64,000 nucleotides of DNA, taken from the NCBI RefSeq assembly GCF_018917525.1, contig NZ_JAHLOS010000007.1:62001-126000 (forward strand), given 5' to 3'. A program made the translations under genes and the position numbers. The notes beneath the pieces were generated by a model, which was given only the letters and a program-made list of their open reading frames with translations, was not told where the DNA came from and did not search any database. Below, piece by piece: positions 24,835 through 33,260 of this stretch. The DNA comes from Enterococcus raffinosus. GTDB lineage: Bacteria; Bacillota; Bacilli; Lactobacillales; Enterococcaceae. Within the stretch, counting starts at the first letter, position 1. Every line of letters begins with the position of its first letter.

Positions 24835-27800
24835 TTATTTTCCTCCCTTTACTTTGATCGGTCGAAAATGTAGGAATACTCCGGCCATACCAGTTACGAA
24901 TAACGCAGCAGCCGCGATAAGAATAATCCGCAAGGCTTTGGTCCCACCGGTAAATGGTAGTTTCGTTTGACCTTTATCCGGTACGTGGACGATCGCGATG
25001 AAGTTATATGTCGGCACTGTTACCTTGATCGGTTCCTTCAGCAGTTCAAAACCATCAGGAGCTTTGGTCTCAACAATGGTGTAGTCACCCGGTGGTAGGC
25101 CACCAAACTCCAGCCAGCCATCAGCACCAGTCTTTACTGGCGTACCAATCTTATCCGCATCCGCGGTGCTGTTTCCTTTATACAACTGGAATTCAGCTCC
25201 CGCTAATGCATGAGTTGTTACCGCCTCAATTTCTGCGGCACTCAATGTTCCATCGTTATTGGCATCAATAACGGTACCTTCTTCGTATTTGAAGAGGCGG
25301 ATCTTTGATAGTCGCGTTAACCCTGCATTGACGTGATTCACATGAAAAACATTGTCGCCTGGGTCACATTCCTTCGGCAAATCTTTTAATTCATGTTGCG
25401 TATATTTATCGGTCTTAAAATCACTAGGATCCGCTTTCGAATTTTTGCTTGGATCTGAGCCGACTTCTTTTTTCGTTACAATGACAATTTTTTTGACAAG
25501 CACCAGATCACCTACCACAAACTCGGCAACATATTCCCCTTCTGGAAGATTCTCAAACTTATATTTACCATTCACATCGGTCTTGATAGTCGAATTTCCA
25601 GAACCATCAATCAATGAATTACCAAGTAAGTCCTCTTTAACCAGTTTGTCTGTATAACTAGGATTCTCTAAACTTGTTCGGTAAAGCTTCACCTCGATAT
25701 CTCCAACAGGATCTTCTGGAGAACCATCTGATTTATTCCCAATTAAGCCATCGTAATCATCGTCATACCAGACATACCCACTAAGATCTCGACTATATAC
25801 CGTGGTTTCTACTTCATTACTCTTAATCGGCAAATCTAATTTAGTGTTCATAGACGCTCTATTTTTGTACAAATCGCCAGCTACTTGACCTATTGGAGAG
25901 ATTGTAATCTTAACAGTCAGCTTCTCCTCGATTAGCATCTCATCTTTTTGGAATACAAAAGCTTTCGCATCCTTTATCTTCGTAGCGCTATCTACACCTG
26001 GTTTATAAGTAGACCATGAGGATAATGTAATATCTTTGGGATTCGTTCTTTCTAATTTGCTAGGAATTGTCTCCAAATAGTGAATAGTTGCGTCTCCCTT
26101 AACAATTTCTACCTTTTTAATGGTGTAATCCCCAGTAAAATGACTACCATAATCATCTCCATTGTAAGGTAAAACATCTAACAACTTCATTTCTAGTAAT
26201 TTCTCAGAGCTATTATTTGTAAGATTGAGTGTATAGGTGATATCCGTACTTAAGGATGGATTCGCCGGGTCGTTATCACCGACCTCAATTTCCTCTTTAT
26301 CTACACTCTTCTTCAATATGACCTGCTGACTCTGCGTCAACTGAACTTTTCCACTAGAACTACGGAACTCTTCGTCCTTGTCATCTCTTCGACTAGGATC
26401 TTCGGTCAACCAGATCTCTCCGACCGTCTTGACAGTTTGTTCAGCCACTAGGGCGGAATTAAAGGTTAAATTTTTCAATACGGGAGATGTGGTAAATTCG
26501 ACTTCCGCCAGATGTCCTTTGGTCGGATTACGCCCCGTCAGCTCCCAAACGATCGTAGTCGTTCCATCTGGATTGACCGTAACGGTCTCCTTGATCGTAG
26601 TAGAAGGATCAGATGGATCCGGTTTATTACCAAAGTTGTCCACTGCTGAACCATCATCATAGCTTAGTCCATTCGGTAGTGTCGTTGTCAATCGGATCGT
26701 ATGTTCCTTATCAGTGTTGGAATGAATTTCTCCAGTAACTTTCCATTTGACTTTCTCATTGGTTTTATAGATTTTCTTTTTAGGAGCTGTCGTTGTTTCA
26801 ATCCCCAACTCTTTAATGAAAATCGTGTCACCATGATAACCATCACCCGTATGGCTGGTCACGAGATTTCCATCCGAATCAAAAGTAGATGGATAATAGG
26901 TATCGCCAATATTAGGATACTGATTGAGTAGTTTGTCATCCTTATCATAAGAATAAGAATCCATTGTCAAAACATGAGGGTTTCCACTACTATCTGTCGC
27001 TCCAGACTTCCCAATAACTTGTACTGGCGCCCGGAACATGAATGAATAGTCTGACTCTGCTGCTTTAATAGAAACTACTTTGACCGCTCCGATATCCCCA
27101 TGACTCTGGGCAGCAGCGACTGTCGGAAACCAATCGTATTCACTCTCTAAACTGGATCGTGTATGTCTCGTAAGAGTAATTGGCGTCCCTGCTGATTTTT
27201 TCACACCATATTCAGTCTGGGCTTTATCTACATACCCTGCTGTTGTTTCTGGATCAAGCTGCAGCTCTCGACTTTTATCATACTTAAAGGATTTTGGGTT
27301 CCATCTCAAATAAGTAAATACTTTTCTTACTTCGAGAGGGTTCGCATATGCAATATTCCCCAGATACACATCACTCGCACCAGGTTCAATCTTCCCATCT
27401 CCCTTCATCGCTCTATGAGTACTGCCAGCACTATCATATGCCTTTGGTGTTTCCCCTTCAGGTATCCGTACAACACCGACACCTGTTACATAAGCACCAG
27501 ATATTTCTTTACCAGCATAAAAGGTCTGCTTAGAATCCGTCGAGTAAGTATTCCCTTCATAGGAAATACTTGAGATATTTATAGTAGTCTCATATCCCCC
27601 TGCCGCTCTGCCTGCTAGATGTTCCTTCGACCATTCAACAACCATACTTGTACTTGAGAAAATTTTCTGGTTAGCGCCGATTTTTCCGCCCCGCATCGTA
27701 TAGGTGTAAGGATTGTGCAAGGGAGAATACCCTGTATTAGTCACGGTGAAGGAATCCCCGCTAGTAGCCATGACGTTATTACCAGTTTTATATACACCAA

Positions 27801-29565
27801 CTTGTTTTTTGTCAATCGAACTAGACGGTTCTTCAGTATAAATTTTTCCAGAGTTTCCTTTAGGAATAGCCATATCGATTAAGCTTGCGGTGAAGGCTAA
27901 TGAATTCCCTGCAGAATTATATTTGATCCAGTTCCAATCAGTCGGTGTCTGACTCGTCGTTGCTGGAGAATGCGCAATAGGAACAACAGGTTTAGGATCA
28001 TACATCCCCGTTCCGATAGGTACAGGGATCCGTGTTACTTCAGTCGCAGGTGGTTTCACCATCAATCCGTCTGGTAAATAACTCGAATTTGAATCAATTT
28101 GGTATGTTACCGGACCACTCGGGAATGTTGAACCCCGAAAATCATCTGAATCTCGTCCAGATAATGGATTAAGTGTCAAAGTAACACCTAATCCAATCGC
28201 ATCCCAATTCTCATCTTTTGCAGAAGTTCCTTTTAAAAACGCATTATGCGCAATTTTCCCGCCAGAATACAGTGTTGGCGTGATTGATGCTTTAGCCGAC
28301 ACGGTCATAACGGAAGTCGCTAGAGCCGCTGTCTCTGGATCGCTAGAGGTATACTCCTTATCTATAGTAACAATTTCACCAGTTTTTTCATTTTCAGCAC
28401 TTATGATCGTTAATTTAATCTTTGGTTGAAGTGTGTGTCCATGTTTCGCTCCAAACACATTGACAATCATCGGGATGATAATATTACTATTTCCCGGTTC
28501 TCTCAGTACATCTTCTACATAGCCTACTGATTTCTTCGAGCTTGCCGTATCATCTATCAACTCTCCAAAATCATCCATTCCTGACATTACAGCGGCGTTA
28601 AATCTTTCTTCTCCGCTACCGTCAATGGTATAAGCATCTGGAAGTTCCATATCTACTCGATATTTGATATTGGTATAGTTCGTTGTAGGATCGGTACTCT
28701 CCATTGAGAAAGCCAGCTTATACGTAAGTGAATCATAACTTCTTACGATTTTGTTCGTTTGATCCTTATCGTATCCAGGCGAATTGTCAGGATCAAATTT
28801 ACCAGATTTATCTGGCGTACCATCTAGTTCACTAAGATGTAGTCCTGTTACTTTGACAGCAGGTGACGATTTCGTCGATTTAAAGGTTTCTTTCGCCAAA
28901 TCAGGAATTTCTCCCCTAAATGCGATCGGTTTAAAAGAATCTTTTGCTGTAAAATTTTTCTTTTCTATTTCTTCATAAGTAGGTAAGTTAATATCTTCTT
29001 TTGTTTTCTTCTTTTCGGTAAATTGAAACAGCTTCTGTTTCTTTGATTCCTTAACAGAAGTTAATAGTGCTTCTATATTGCCACTTACCTTTTTCTCAAA
29101 AAGTAACTTTACAGTGGAGCCTTTAACTATCTGTAAATATGAGCCTGTAACTTTCCCTTCATCATTAACAACTTGAAATAATTCATCCTTAATTGTCTTA
29201 TCGCTAGATTCTTCTTTGGACTCTTCTATTGTCGCAAGTATTTCTTTGGCATTGAAATCCGCCTCGGTAACTTGCTTGACCGAAAGATCTTCTTGTTTAG
29301 AGGAAACTGCCAAGAAATCCAACTCAGAGAATTGAACTAATTGATTTTCATCAGATTTAATATCTAATACCACAGATGATTCTTTCGTTTGGAAAGAACC
29401 ATCTGTAATATCGTCTTTATCGTGATAAATCTTTACTACTGTGTGAGCCGTGTCATCAGCTTTCAAAAGCCCCCCATAAGGAGCAGCTAAAAATGCAGCT
29501 ACTCCTAATAGGAAAATGATGGGAAGAACGATCGCGATTTTTTTAATCAATCTCGTCTTTTGCAT
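24835..29565 (-). CDS. Giant pilus adhesin (1576 aa), LPFTG-anchored
   Basis: A 1576-aa secreted protein with N-terminal hydrophobic signal (about 8-30) and C-terminal LPFTGG, hydrophobic span and basic tail. The first 1100 residues are beta-rich and unassigned; around 1150-1280 is a DUF11-like repeat (ITYTLNLTNNSSEKLLEMKLLDVLP); around 1290-1400 an SdrD B-like domain (LSGYVWYDDDYDGL ... KYKFENLPEGEYVAEF); the last is a CnaB/SpaA domain (VETKAPDGFELLKEP). Inserted in that last domain is a perfect EF-hand loop, DANNDGTLSAAE, residues 1434-1445. Second gene of pilus operon 2; probably the tip adhesin. Confidence 0.88.
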   Translation of the reverse strand: MQKTRLIKKIAIVLPIIFLLGVAAFLAAPYGGLLKADDTAHTVVKIYHDKDDITDGSFQTKESSVVLDIKSDENQLVQFSELDFLAVSSKQEDLSVKQVTEADFNAKEILATIEESKEESSDKTIKDELFQVVNDEGKVTGSYLQIVKGSTVKLLFEKKVSGNIEALLTSVKESKKQKLFQFTEKKKTKEDINLPTYEEIEKKNFTAKDSFKPIAFRGEIPDLAKETFKSTKSSPAVKVTGLHLSELDGTPDKSGKFDPDNSPGYDKDQTNKIVRSYDSLTYKLAFSMESTDPTTNYTNIKYRVDMELPDAYTIDGSGEERFNAAVMSGMDDFGELIDDTASSKKSVGYVEDVLREPGNSNIIIPMIVNVFGAKHGHTLQPKIKLTIISAENEKTGEIVTIDKEYTSSDPETAALATSVMTVSAKASITPTLYSGGKIAHNAFLKGTSAKDENWDAIGLGVTLTLNPLSGRDSDDFRGSTFPSGPVTYQIDSNSSYLPDGLMVKPPATEVTRIPVPIGTGMYDPKPVVPIAHSPATTSQTPTDWNWIKYNSAGNSLAFTASLIDMAIPKGNSGKIYTEEPSSSIDKKQVGVYKTGNNVMATSGDSFTVTNTGYSPLHNPYTYTMRGGKIGANQKIFSSTSMVVEWSKEHLAGRAAGGYETTINISSISYEGNTYSTDSKQTFYAGKEISGAYVTGVGVVRIPEGETPKAYDSAGSTHRAMKGDGKIEPGASDVYLGNIAYANPLEVRKVFTYLRWNPKSFKYDKSRELQLDPETTAGYVDKAQTEYGVKKSAGTPITLTRHTRSSLESEYDWFPTVAAAQSHGDIGAVKVVSIKAAESDYSFMFRAPVQVIGKSGATDSSGNPHVLTMDSYSYDKDDKLLNQYPNIGDTYYPSTFDSDGNLVTSHTGDGYHGDTIFIKELGIETTTAPKKKIYKTNEKVKWKVTGEIHSNTDKEHTIRLTTTLPNGLSYDDGSAVDNFGNKPDPSDPSTTIKETVTVNPDGTTTIVWELTGRNPTKGHLAEVEFTTSPVLKNLTFNSALVAEQTVKTVGEIWLTEDPSRRDDKDEEFRSSSGKVQLTQSQQVILKKSVDKEEIEVGDNDPANPSLSTDITYTLNLTNNSSEKLLEMKLLDVLPYNGDDYGSHFTGDYTIKKVEIVKGDATIHYLETIPSKLERTNPKDITLSSWSTYKPGVDSATKIKDAKAFVFQKDEMLIEEKLTVKITISPIGQVAGDLYKNRASMNTKLDLPIKSNEVETTVYSRDLSGYVWYDDDYDGLIGNKSDGSPEDPVGDIEVKLYRTSLENPSYTDKLVKEDLLGNSLIDGSGNSTIKTDVNGKYKFENLPEGEYVAEFVVGDLVLVKKIVIVTKKEVGSDPSKNSKADPSDFKTDKYTQHELKDLPKECDPGDNVFHVNHVNAGLTRLSKIRLFKYEEGTVIDANNDGTLSAAEIEAVTTHALAGAEFQLYKGNSTADADKIGTPVKTGADGWLEFGGLPPGDYTIVETKAPDGFELLKEPIKVTVPTYNFIAIVHVPDKGQTKLPFTGGTKALRIILIAAAALFVTGMAGVFLHFRPIKVKGGK
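25231..25266 (-). other. EF-hand calcium-binding loop within the adhesin
   Basis: The 12 codons read DANNDGTLSAAE, fitting the canonical loop at every ligand position (D1, N3, D5, G6, L8, S9, E12). It sits between the first strand of the C-terminal CnaB domain (KIRLFKYEEG) and the usual next strand (AGAEFQLYKG). Confidence 0.7.
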
Positions 29566-29593
29566 AACTTACCCATCCTTTCTGTCGTCTCCA

Positions 29594-31429
29594 TTACACG
29601 GCGCGACGTTTTTTATCAATTGCGATTGCTGCTGTACCAATAGTGATAGCTCCGATTGCGATAATTACTAGTAACATTGTTCCAGTGCCACCAGTGAATG
29701 GTAAGTTGGTTTTAGGTTCATTGACCACTTCAAGTTCTGGTGCAGAATTATCATGTGTATCCAATGTAACAATTACTTTTTGCGGAGTTTTCAACAATTC
29801 ATACCCAGATGGTGATTTTGTTTCCACTACCCAATATTCTTTAGAAATAAATGGCGTACCGTCACCAGGATCAACTTTTGGCCAAGTTGCTTCCGCTGTA
29901 TTAGAAGGATCCTGTTCTTCATCTCCATCTGTATCTGTAAACCACTCTAATTTCAAACCATCAAAATGAGCTTTACCTGTTGCATCTGAGGTAGAAGTTA
30001 AATAAGTCACACCAGTTGGTAACGTATCAGCTGCTGGTGTTCCGCCCGGTCCAGCTGTTTTTCTATACGTTTTGCCATCACTTGCTAAGAAAATATTATC
30101 TTTTGCATCTGCTTCAGTTAGTGCAATATGGAATTCTGCACCTGACAAATCTGCTCCGGCTTTATCAGTCTTTTTAATATCAAATCCACCATTGTAATAT
30201 TCTGGTTTGTCACTGGTATCAGTCACAGGATCTTGACCAGGAATCAAGTAATCAACATCGTATTCATTAGAGATTGGTCCGTTGAAATCTTCTTCTACGG
30301 TAGTCTTATAAACAACACGAATATGTGTATCTTTATCATTTGTTACTTTCTTCATTCCCGCTTGAGTCAAATCGACTTCCACTTTTTTAGCAGCCCCAAC
30401 AGTCATATCTGTGACAGGATGAGCAGCTACTGCTGTACCGTCTAACTTAACAGTAAAGTCAGTGCCAATAGTCAACGTTTTCCAAGTTGTTCCATCTTTG
30501 TCTAATACTTGTACTTCAATATCCTTTAATTTCAAATCTTTATTCAAAGTATCGGTTACTGTAAAGTAGTTCGCGTATAAATCATATGGCAGCATACTAC
30601 CAGTAATAACCAAATCTGATTTTGTTCCAGTTGTAGGATCAAGAACATCTGTAATCGTCATTTCCTTTGTGATTTGGTTATACAATCCATCAGGCAAGGC
30701 CGTCGTTGCTTCCCATTGGAAATCTTGACCTGCTTTAATTGAATAGCCTTTACCACCTTCAATTGTCTTGTCTAAATCGGTATTTGTTACAATATTCTTT
30801 GGATGAACATGCACATCATAGATTAACTTAGACGTGTCATCGCGTTTTGTTTGCGGTAACCAAACAAAGAATGGGTCCATCGGTTTATTGATTTCAAGGT
30901 CAGTTTCACCTGTACTTGGATCTGTATACGTGTATTTACCACTACTGTCGGTAATTTCTCGTACTAAATAAATACCATCAGCTGCTTTACCGGTTCCTAC
31001 ATCAAATGTCAAACTTCCGTCTGCGGCAGTCTTTCCTGTTTGTTTAGTAAACGTTGGATCAATTGTGTAATGAGTCGTTTCTTTTTGCGTTAAAGGATCA
31101 GTCAAATCTACTCCTGTATTAGGAATGACACGAACAATTTCAAAATTGACATCTTGCATAACTTTTTTTCCAGTCAAATCTGGTGCTACTGAAGGGTCTA
31201 ACGATTCTCCGTCTCCACGTCCTCCCAATTCTGATGCACTGTGTATCTCATACTTCCAAATTGTAATCGACCGTTTTGATGTATTATCAGATACTGCATT
31301 CGCACTGATGTTTTGATCTGGTTTATCCGCATAAGCGATCGAGCCTAATCCAGCGCCTGTTGATCCTAACATTGTTAATACACCCAAAGTCAATGCTGCT
31401 TTACTTATCCATTTTTTCTTATTCTTCAT
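29594..31429 (-). CDS. Major pilin of pilus locus 2, LPFTG-anchored
   Basis: A 611-aa pilin: signal peptide 1-34; pilin motif VHVHPKN with candidate linking Lys at 211; two or three SpaA/CnaB-like domains; E-box YWVVETKSPSGYELL near residue 540; sorting signal LPFTGG near 580, hydrophobic span and KKRRAV tail. It is the first structural gene after a 260-base leader that abuts the left inverted repeat of the invertible segment, so its transcription is the likely target of inversion. ATG has GGAG about six bases upstream. Confidence 0.9.
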   Translation of the reverse strand: MKNKKKWISKAALTLGVLTMLGSTGAGLGSIAYADKPDQNISANAVSDNTSKRSITIWKYEIHSASELGGRGDGESLDPSVAPDLTGKKVMQDVNFEIVRVIPNTGVDLTDPLTQKETTHYTIDPTFTKQTGKTAADGSLTFDVGTGKAADGIYLVREITDSSGKYTYTDPSTGETDLEINKPMDPFFVWLPQTKRDDTSKLIYDVHVHPKNIVTNTDLDKTIEGGKGYSIKAGQDFQWEATTALPDGLYNQITKEMTITDVLDPTTGTKSDLVITGSMLPYDLYANYFTVTDTLNKDLKLKDIEVQVLDKDGTTWKTLTIGTDFTVKLDGTAVAAHPVTDMTVGAAKKVEVDLTQAGMKKVTNDKDTHIRVVYKTTVEEDFNGPISNEYDVDYLIPGQDPVTDTSDKPEYYNGGFDIKKTDKAGADLSGAEFHIALTEADAKDNIFLASDGKTYRKTAGPGGTPAADTLPTGVTYLTSTSDATGKAHFDGLKLEWFTDTDGDEEQDPSNTAEATWPKVDPGDGTPFISKEYWVVETKSPSGYELLKTPQKVIVTLDTHDNSAPELEVVNEPKTNLPFTGGTGTMLLVIIAIGAITIGTAAIAIDKKRRAV

Positions 31430-31525
31430 AAATAAACTCCTTTACTTTTTGTTTTTTACTCCCAAATTAGCTAAAATAAATAAGTGAGAAGAGGTAGCCG
31501 CCATTTTCTCAATTATTTATTTTTT

Positions 31526-31566
31526 CCAATACCTGAATGAGATTCCTTTTTCTCTTTGGGTATTGG
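31526..31566 (-). promoter_or_regulatory. Leader hairpin upstream of the major pilin gene
   Basis: In the 260-base leader, CCAATACC pairs with GGTATTGG across 25 bases, with a smaller GAGA/TCTC pairing inside. On the pilin-coding strand it is followed by A-rich sequence, not T, so it is not a classic terminator. Further upstream, AAAGGAGGT directly abuts an 8-codon reading frame at 31581-31607 whose spacing is too short for normal initiation. These suggest a structured leader with possible post-transcriptional control. Confidence 0.45.
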
Positions 31567-31655
31567 GAATTAATAAGAAATTAGTATGTCCGTCCCTCGA
31601 TAAACATACCTCCTTTCAAAGTTTGCAATAAGTTAATTTGATTTGTTTCTTTTTT

Positions 31656-31675
31656 CTAGTTCCTACTTTATCTAG
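31656..31675. repeat. CTAG-N12-CTAG motif outside the left inverted repeat
   Basis: This 20-base motif has the same CTAG-N12-CTAG layout as the core of the left recombination repeat (31690-31709) and lies 14 bases outside it. The inner bases differ. It may be an accessory recombinase-binding site or a decayed repeat. Confidence 0.35.
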
Positions 31676-31690
31676 AACACATTTTTTGCC

Positions 31691-31712
31691 TAGTCTTGTA
31701 AAAAACTAGAAA
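31691..31712 (+). repeat. Left inverted repeat of the inverton
   Basis: Begins TAGTCTTG and ends ACTAGAAA; identical over 22 bases to the reverse complement of 33261-33282. The repeat is itself partly palindromic (CTAGT...ACTAG; 8 of 10 positions match between the two halves), as expected for a tyrosine-recombinase core site with two monomer-binding arms. Confidence 0.85.
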
Positions 31713-31719
31713 AAGTCTG

Positions 31720-31748
31720 AAGATACCTATATTTCAAGGAATCTTCAA
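31720..31748 (-). promoter_or_regulatory. Weak outward promoter at the left end of the inverton
   Basis: TTGAAG and TATCTT are 17 bases apart on the minus strand, each matching 4 of 6 consensus positions, pointing at the pilin gene. Predicted transcription start falls at the edge of the inverted repeat. It would give at most low-level pilus transcription in the present orientation. Confidence 0.35.
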
Positions 31749-31866
31749 ACCTTTTGACGATGAATGACGGCTTATTCTTTTTTTGAAAACCTACTCTCAT
31801 GTGATTACCAGAAAAAAATCAATTTTCATGAATAGAAAACCATCTGCACAGAAAACTGCCACCCAA

Positions 31867-31880
31867 AGTAAGCGCTTACT
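31867..31880. promoter_or_regulatory. cre-like perfect palindrome inside the inverton
   Basis: AGTAAGCGCTTACT is a perfect 14-base palindrome and matches the CcpA cre consensus TGWAANCGNTNWCA at all but the first and last position. It lies between the recombinase stop codon and the weak outward promoter, so it could couple carbon status to the switch. Confidence 0.45.
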
Positions 31881-31926
31881 CAGGGATTAAAAAAAGAATA
31901 CCCGAAAATTCTATTTCTAAAAAAAA

Positions 31927-33030
31927 TTAACTTATAAAGCAATCCAAATCATCAATTACTTGATAGCGTTGCTCCAGCATTGCATCTACATATGTATCTA
32001 AAGTCATTTGAGTCGATGCATGCCCTAAGATTGCACTTACCGATGGAATATCCTTGTTCGCTTCCAAGCAACGCGTTGCAAAAGTGTGGCGTAGTTGATG
32101 AAAATGAATGTGTAACAAACCCGCTTTCCTCCGAATTTGATGAAAATGGTAAGTGAGTAAGCGCGGTTCACAAGGTTGACCATTTGTAGAGAAGACAAAA
32201 GCACCTTTTGAGTGTTTACGATGAGTTAATAATAGTTTTTTTAACGTCTTGCTCATTGGAATTATTCGAACAGATGCGTCTGTCTTCGAGTCTGTCAGAA
32301 CTAATTGCGTTTTTCTCTGTTTATCTATAATTGGGATCCTTTGGTAAGTATGACTAACATTAATTAAGTTTGCATCAAAATCTATATCAGACCATTTCAA
32401 TGCAGCTATTTCACCAATGCGCATCCCTGAATACAAGGCTAATAATGCTGGGATGCCATATCCCTTCTTTTCTTTTGCAGCAATCGCCATTACATTCTTT
32501 TGTTCAGACAAAGATAACGCTCGAATTTTCCGCTGTTTCTTCTTTGGAATTTTTAGTTCAGAAAAAGGATTAACATTGATTTTCCCAAGCTTTTTGGCAT
32601 GATTAAGACATTTATTTAGTATCCGGAAAATAACTTGAATTGTAGAGTTCGACAATTTCTTTTGCAAATCTGCTAGCAATTTTTTTCCTGTCTCAATCGA
32701 GAGCTCATTTAAAGAAATATCTCTGATTATCGGAAAAACATATGTGCATAATTTATAGTAGTAACTGGAAAATGTAGATGGTTTTACCTCATTTTGTACC
32801 TCATTGAACCATTCAATCGTCCATTCTTCAAAAGTTTCGGCAGAGGATCCTTGAATTTGCTGCAACGATTGATATTTAAGACGAAGAGGGTATAATTTCT
32901 GCTTGACTTCACTATAGTTTTTTCCATATATATATCCATACTTTATCCTCCCACTAAGTTTTCGACCTTTTGGGTATCTTCCTTCCCAACGGCCATCTTT
33001 TCTCAGATAAATATTCTCACCTTTACGCAT
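31927..33030 (-). CDS. Tyrosine recombinase/integrase of the inverton
   Basis: A 367-aa protein starting at ATG 33030, with GGAGG nine bases upstream; an in-frame ATG at 33087 lacks a good site. Residues 1-50 form an Arm-binding AP2-like domain (IYLRKDGRWEGRYPKGRK), 62-165 a SAM-like core-binding domain, 170-355 the catalytic domain with Arg204 (SGMRIGEIAALKW), Lys249, His311 and Arg314 (HQLRHTFATR), His337 (LGHAST) and nucleophile Tyr347 (LDTYVDA). All catalytic residues are present, so it should be active. It lies wholly between the 22-bp inverted repeats. Type resembles phage/Tn916-like integrases, here apparently used as an invertase. Confidence 0.92.
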   Translation of the reverse strand: MRKGENIYLRKDGRWEGRYPKGRKLSGRIKYGYIYGKNYSEVKQKLYPLRLKYQSLQQIQGSSAETFEEWTIEWFNEVQNEVKPSTFSSYYYKLCTYVFPIIRDISLNELSIETGKKLLADLQKKLSNSTIQVIFRILNKCLNHAKKLGKINVNPFSELKIPKKKQRKIRALSLSEQKNVMAIAAKEKKGYGIPALLALYSGMRIGEIAALKWSDIDFDANLINVSHTYQRIPIIDKQRKTQLVLTDSKTDASVRIIPMSKTLKKLLLTHRKHSKGAFVFSTNGQPCEPRLLTYHFHQIRRKAGLLHIHFHQLRHTFATRCLEANKDIPSVSAILGHASTQMTLDTYVDAMLEQRYQVIDDLDCFIS

Positions 33031-33165
33031 GTAAAATTTCCTCCTATTTGACGGCTTAACAGACGGCGTATTTTTTTGAAATATCATCTCTAACTCTCTT
33101 TAAAAAAAACGATTATTTGATAACCACAATCTCCTCTCTTACAAATAATTATTTTTATGAATTAT

Positions 33166-33185
33166 ATTGATTATTAATAATCAAT
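33166..33185. repeat. Perfect 20-bp palindrome over the strong inverton promoter
   Basis: ATTGATTATT followed by its exact reverse complement. It covers the -35 box and the upstream half of the spacer of the promoter at 33167-33195, so a dimeric regulator (the recombinase itself or another protein) bound here could block it. Confidence 0.6.
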
Positions 33186-33195
33186 AATATATAAT
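33167..33195 (+). promoter_or_regulatory. Strong outward promoter at the right end of the inverton
   Basis: TTGATT and a perfect TATAAT are separated by exactly 17 bases. As assembled it points rightward, out of the segment and away from the pilus genes, into a gap where no rightward gene exists. After inversion it would face the major pilin gene across the repeat and the 260-base leader. This is the best promoter in the neighbourhood. Confidence 0.65.
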
Positions 33196-33260
33196 TGATC
33201 TGTGAAATGATATTGATATATTAAACAAATAAGTTATTTAGAACTGTTTAGTTATTGATG

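Noticed and set aside
31581-31607. Eight-codon leader peptide in front of the major pilin gene
   Set aside because: The Shine-Dalgarno sequence almost touches the ATG, which is too close for normal initiation; kept only as a note in the leader entry.
31927-33030. Integrase taken as the end of a prophage or integrative conjugative element
   Set aside because: No phage, relaxase or conjugation genes lie near, no tRNA or direct-repeat att pair is visible, and the gene is enclosed by inverted, not direct, repeats.
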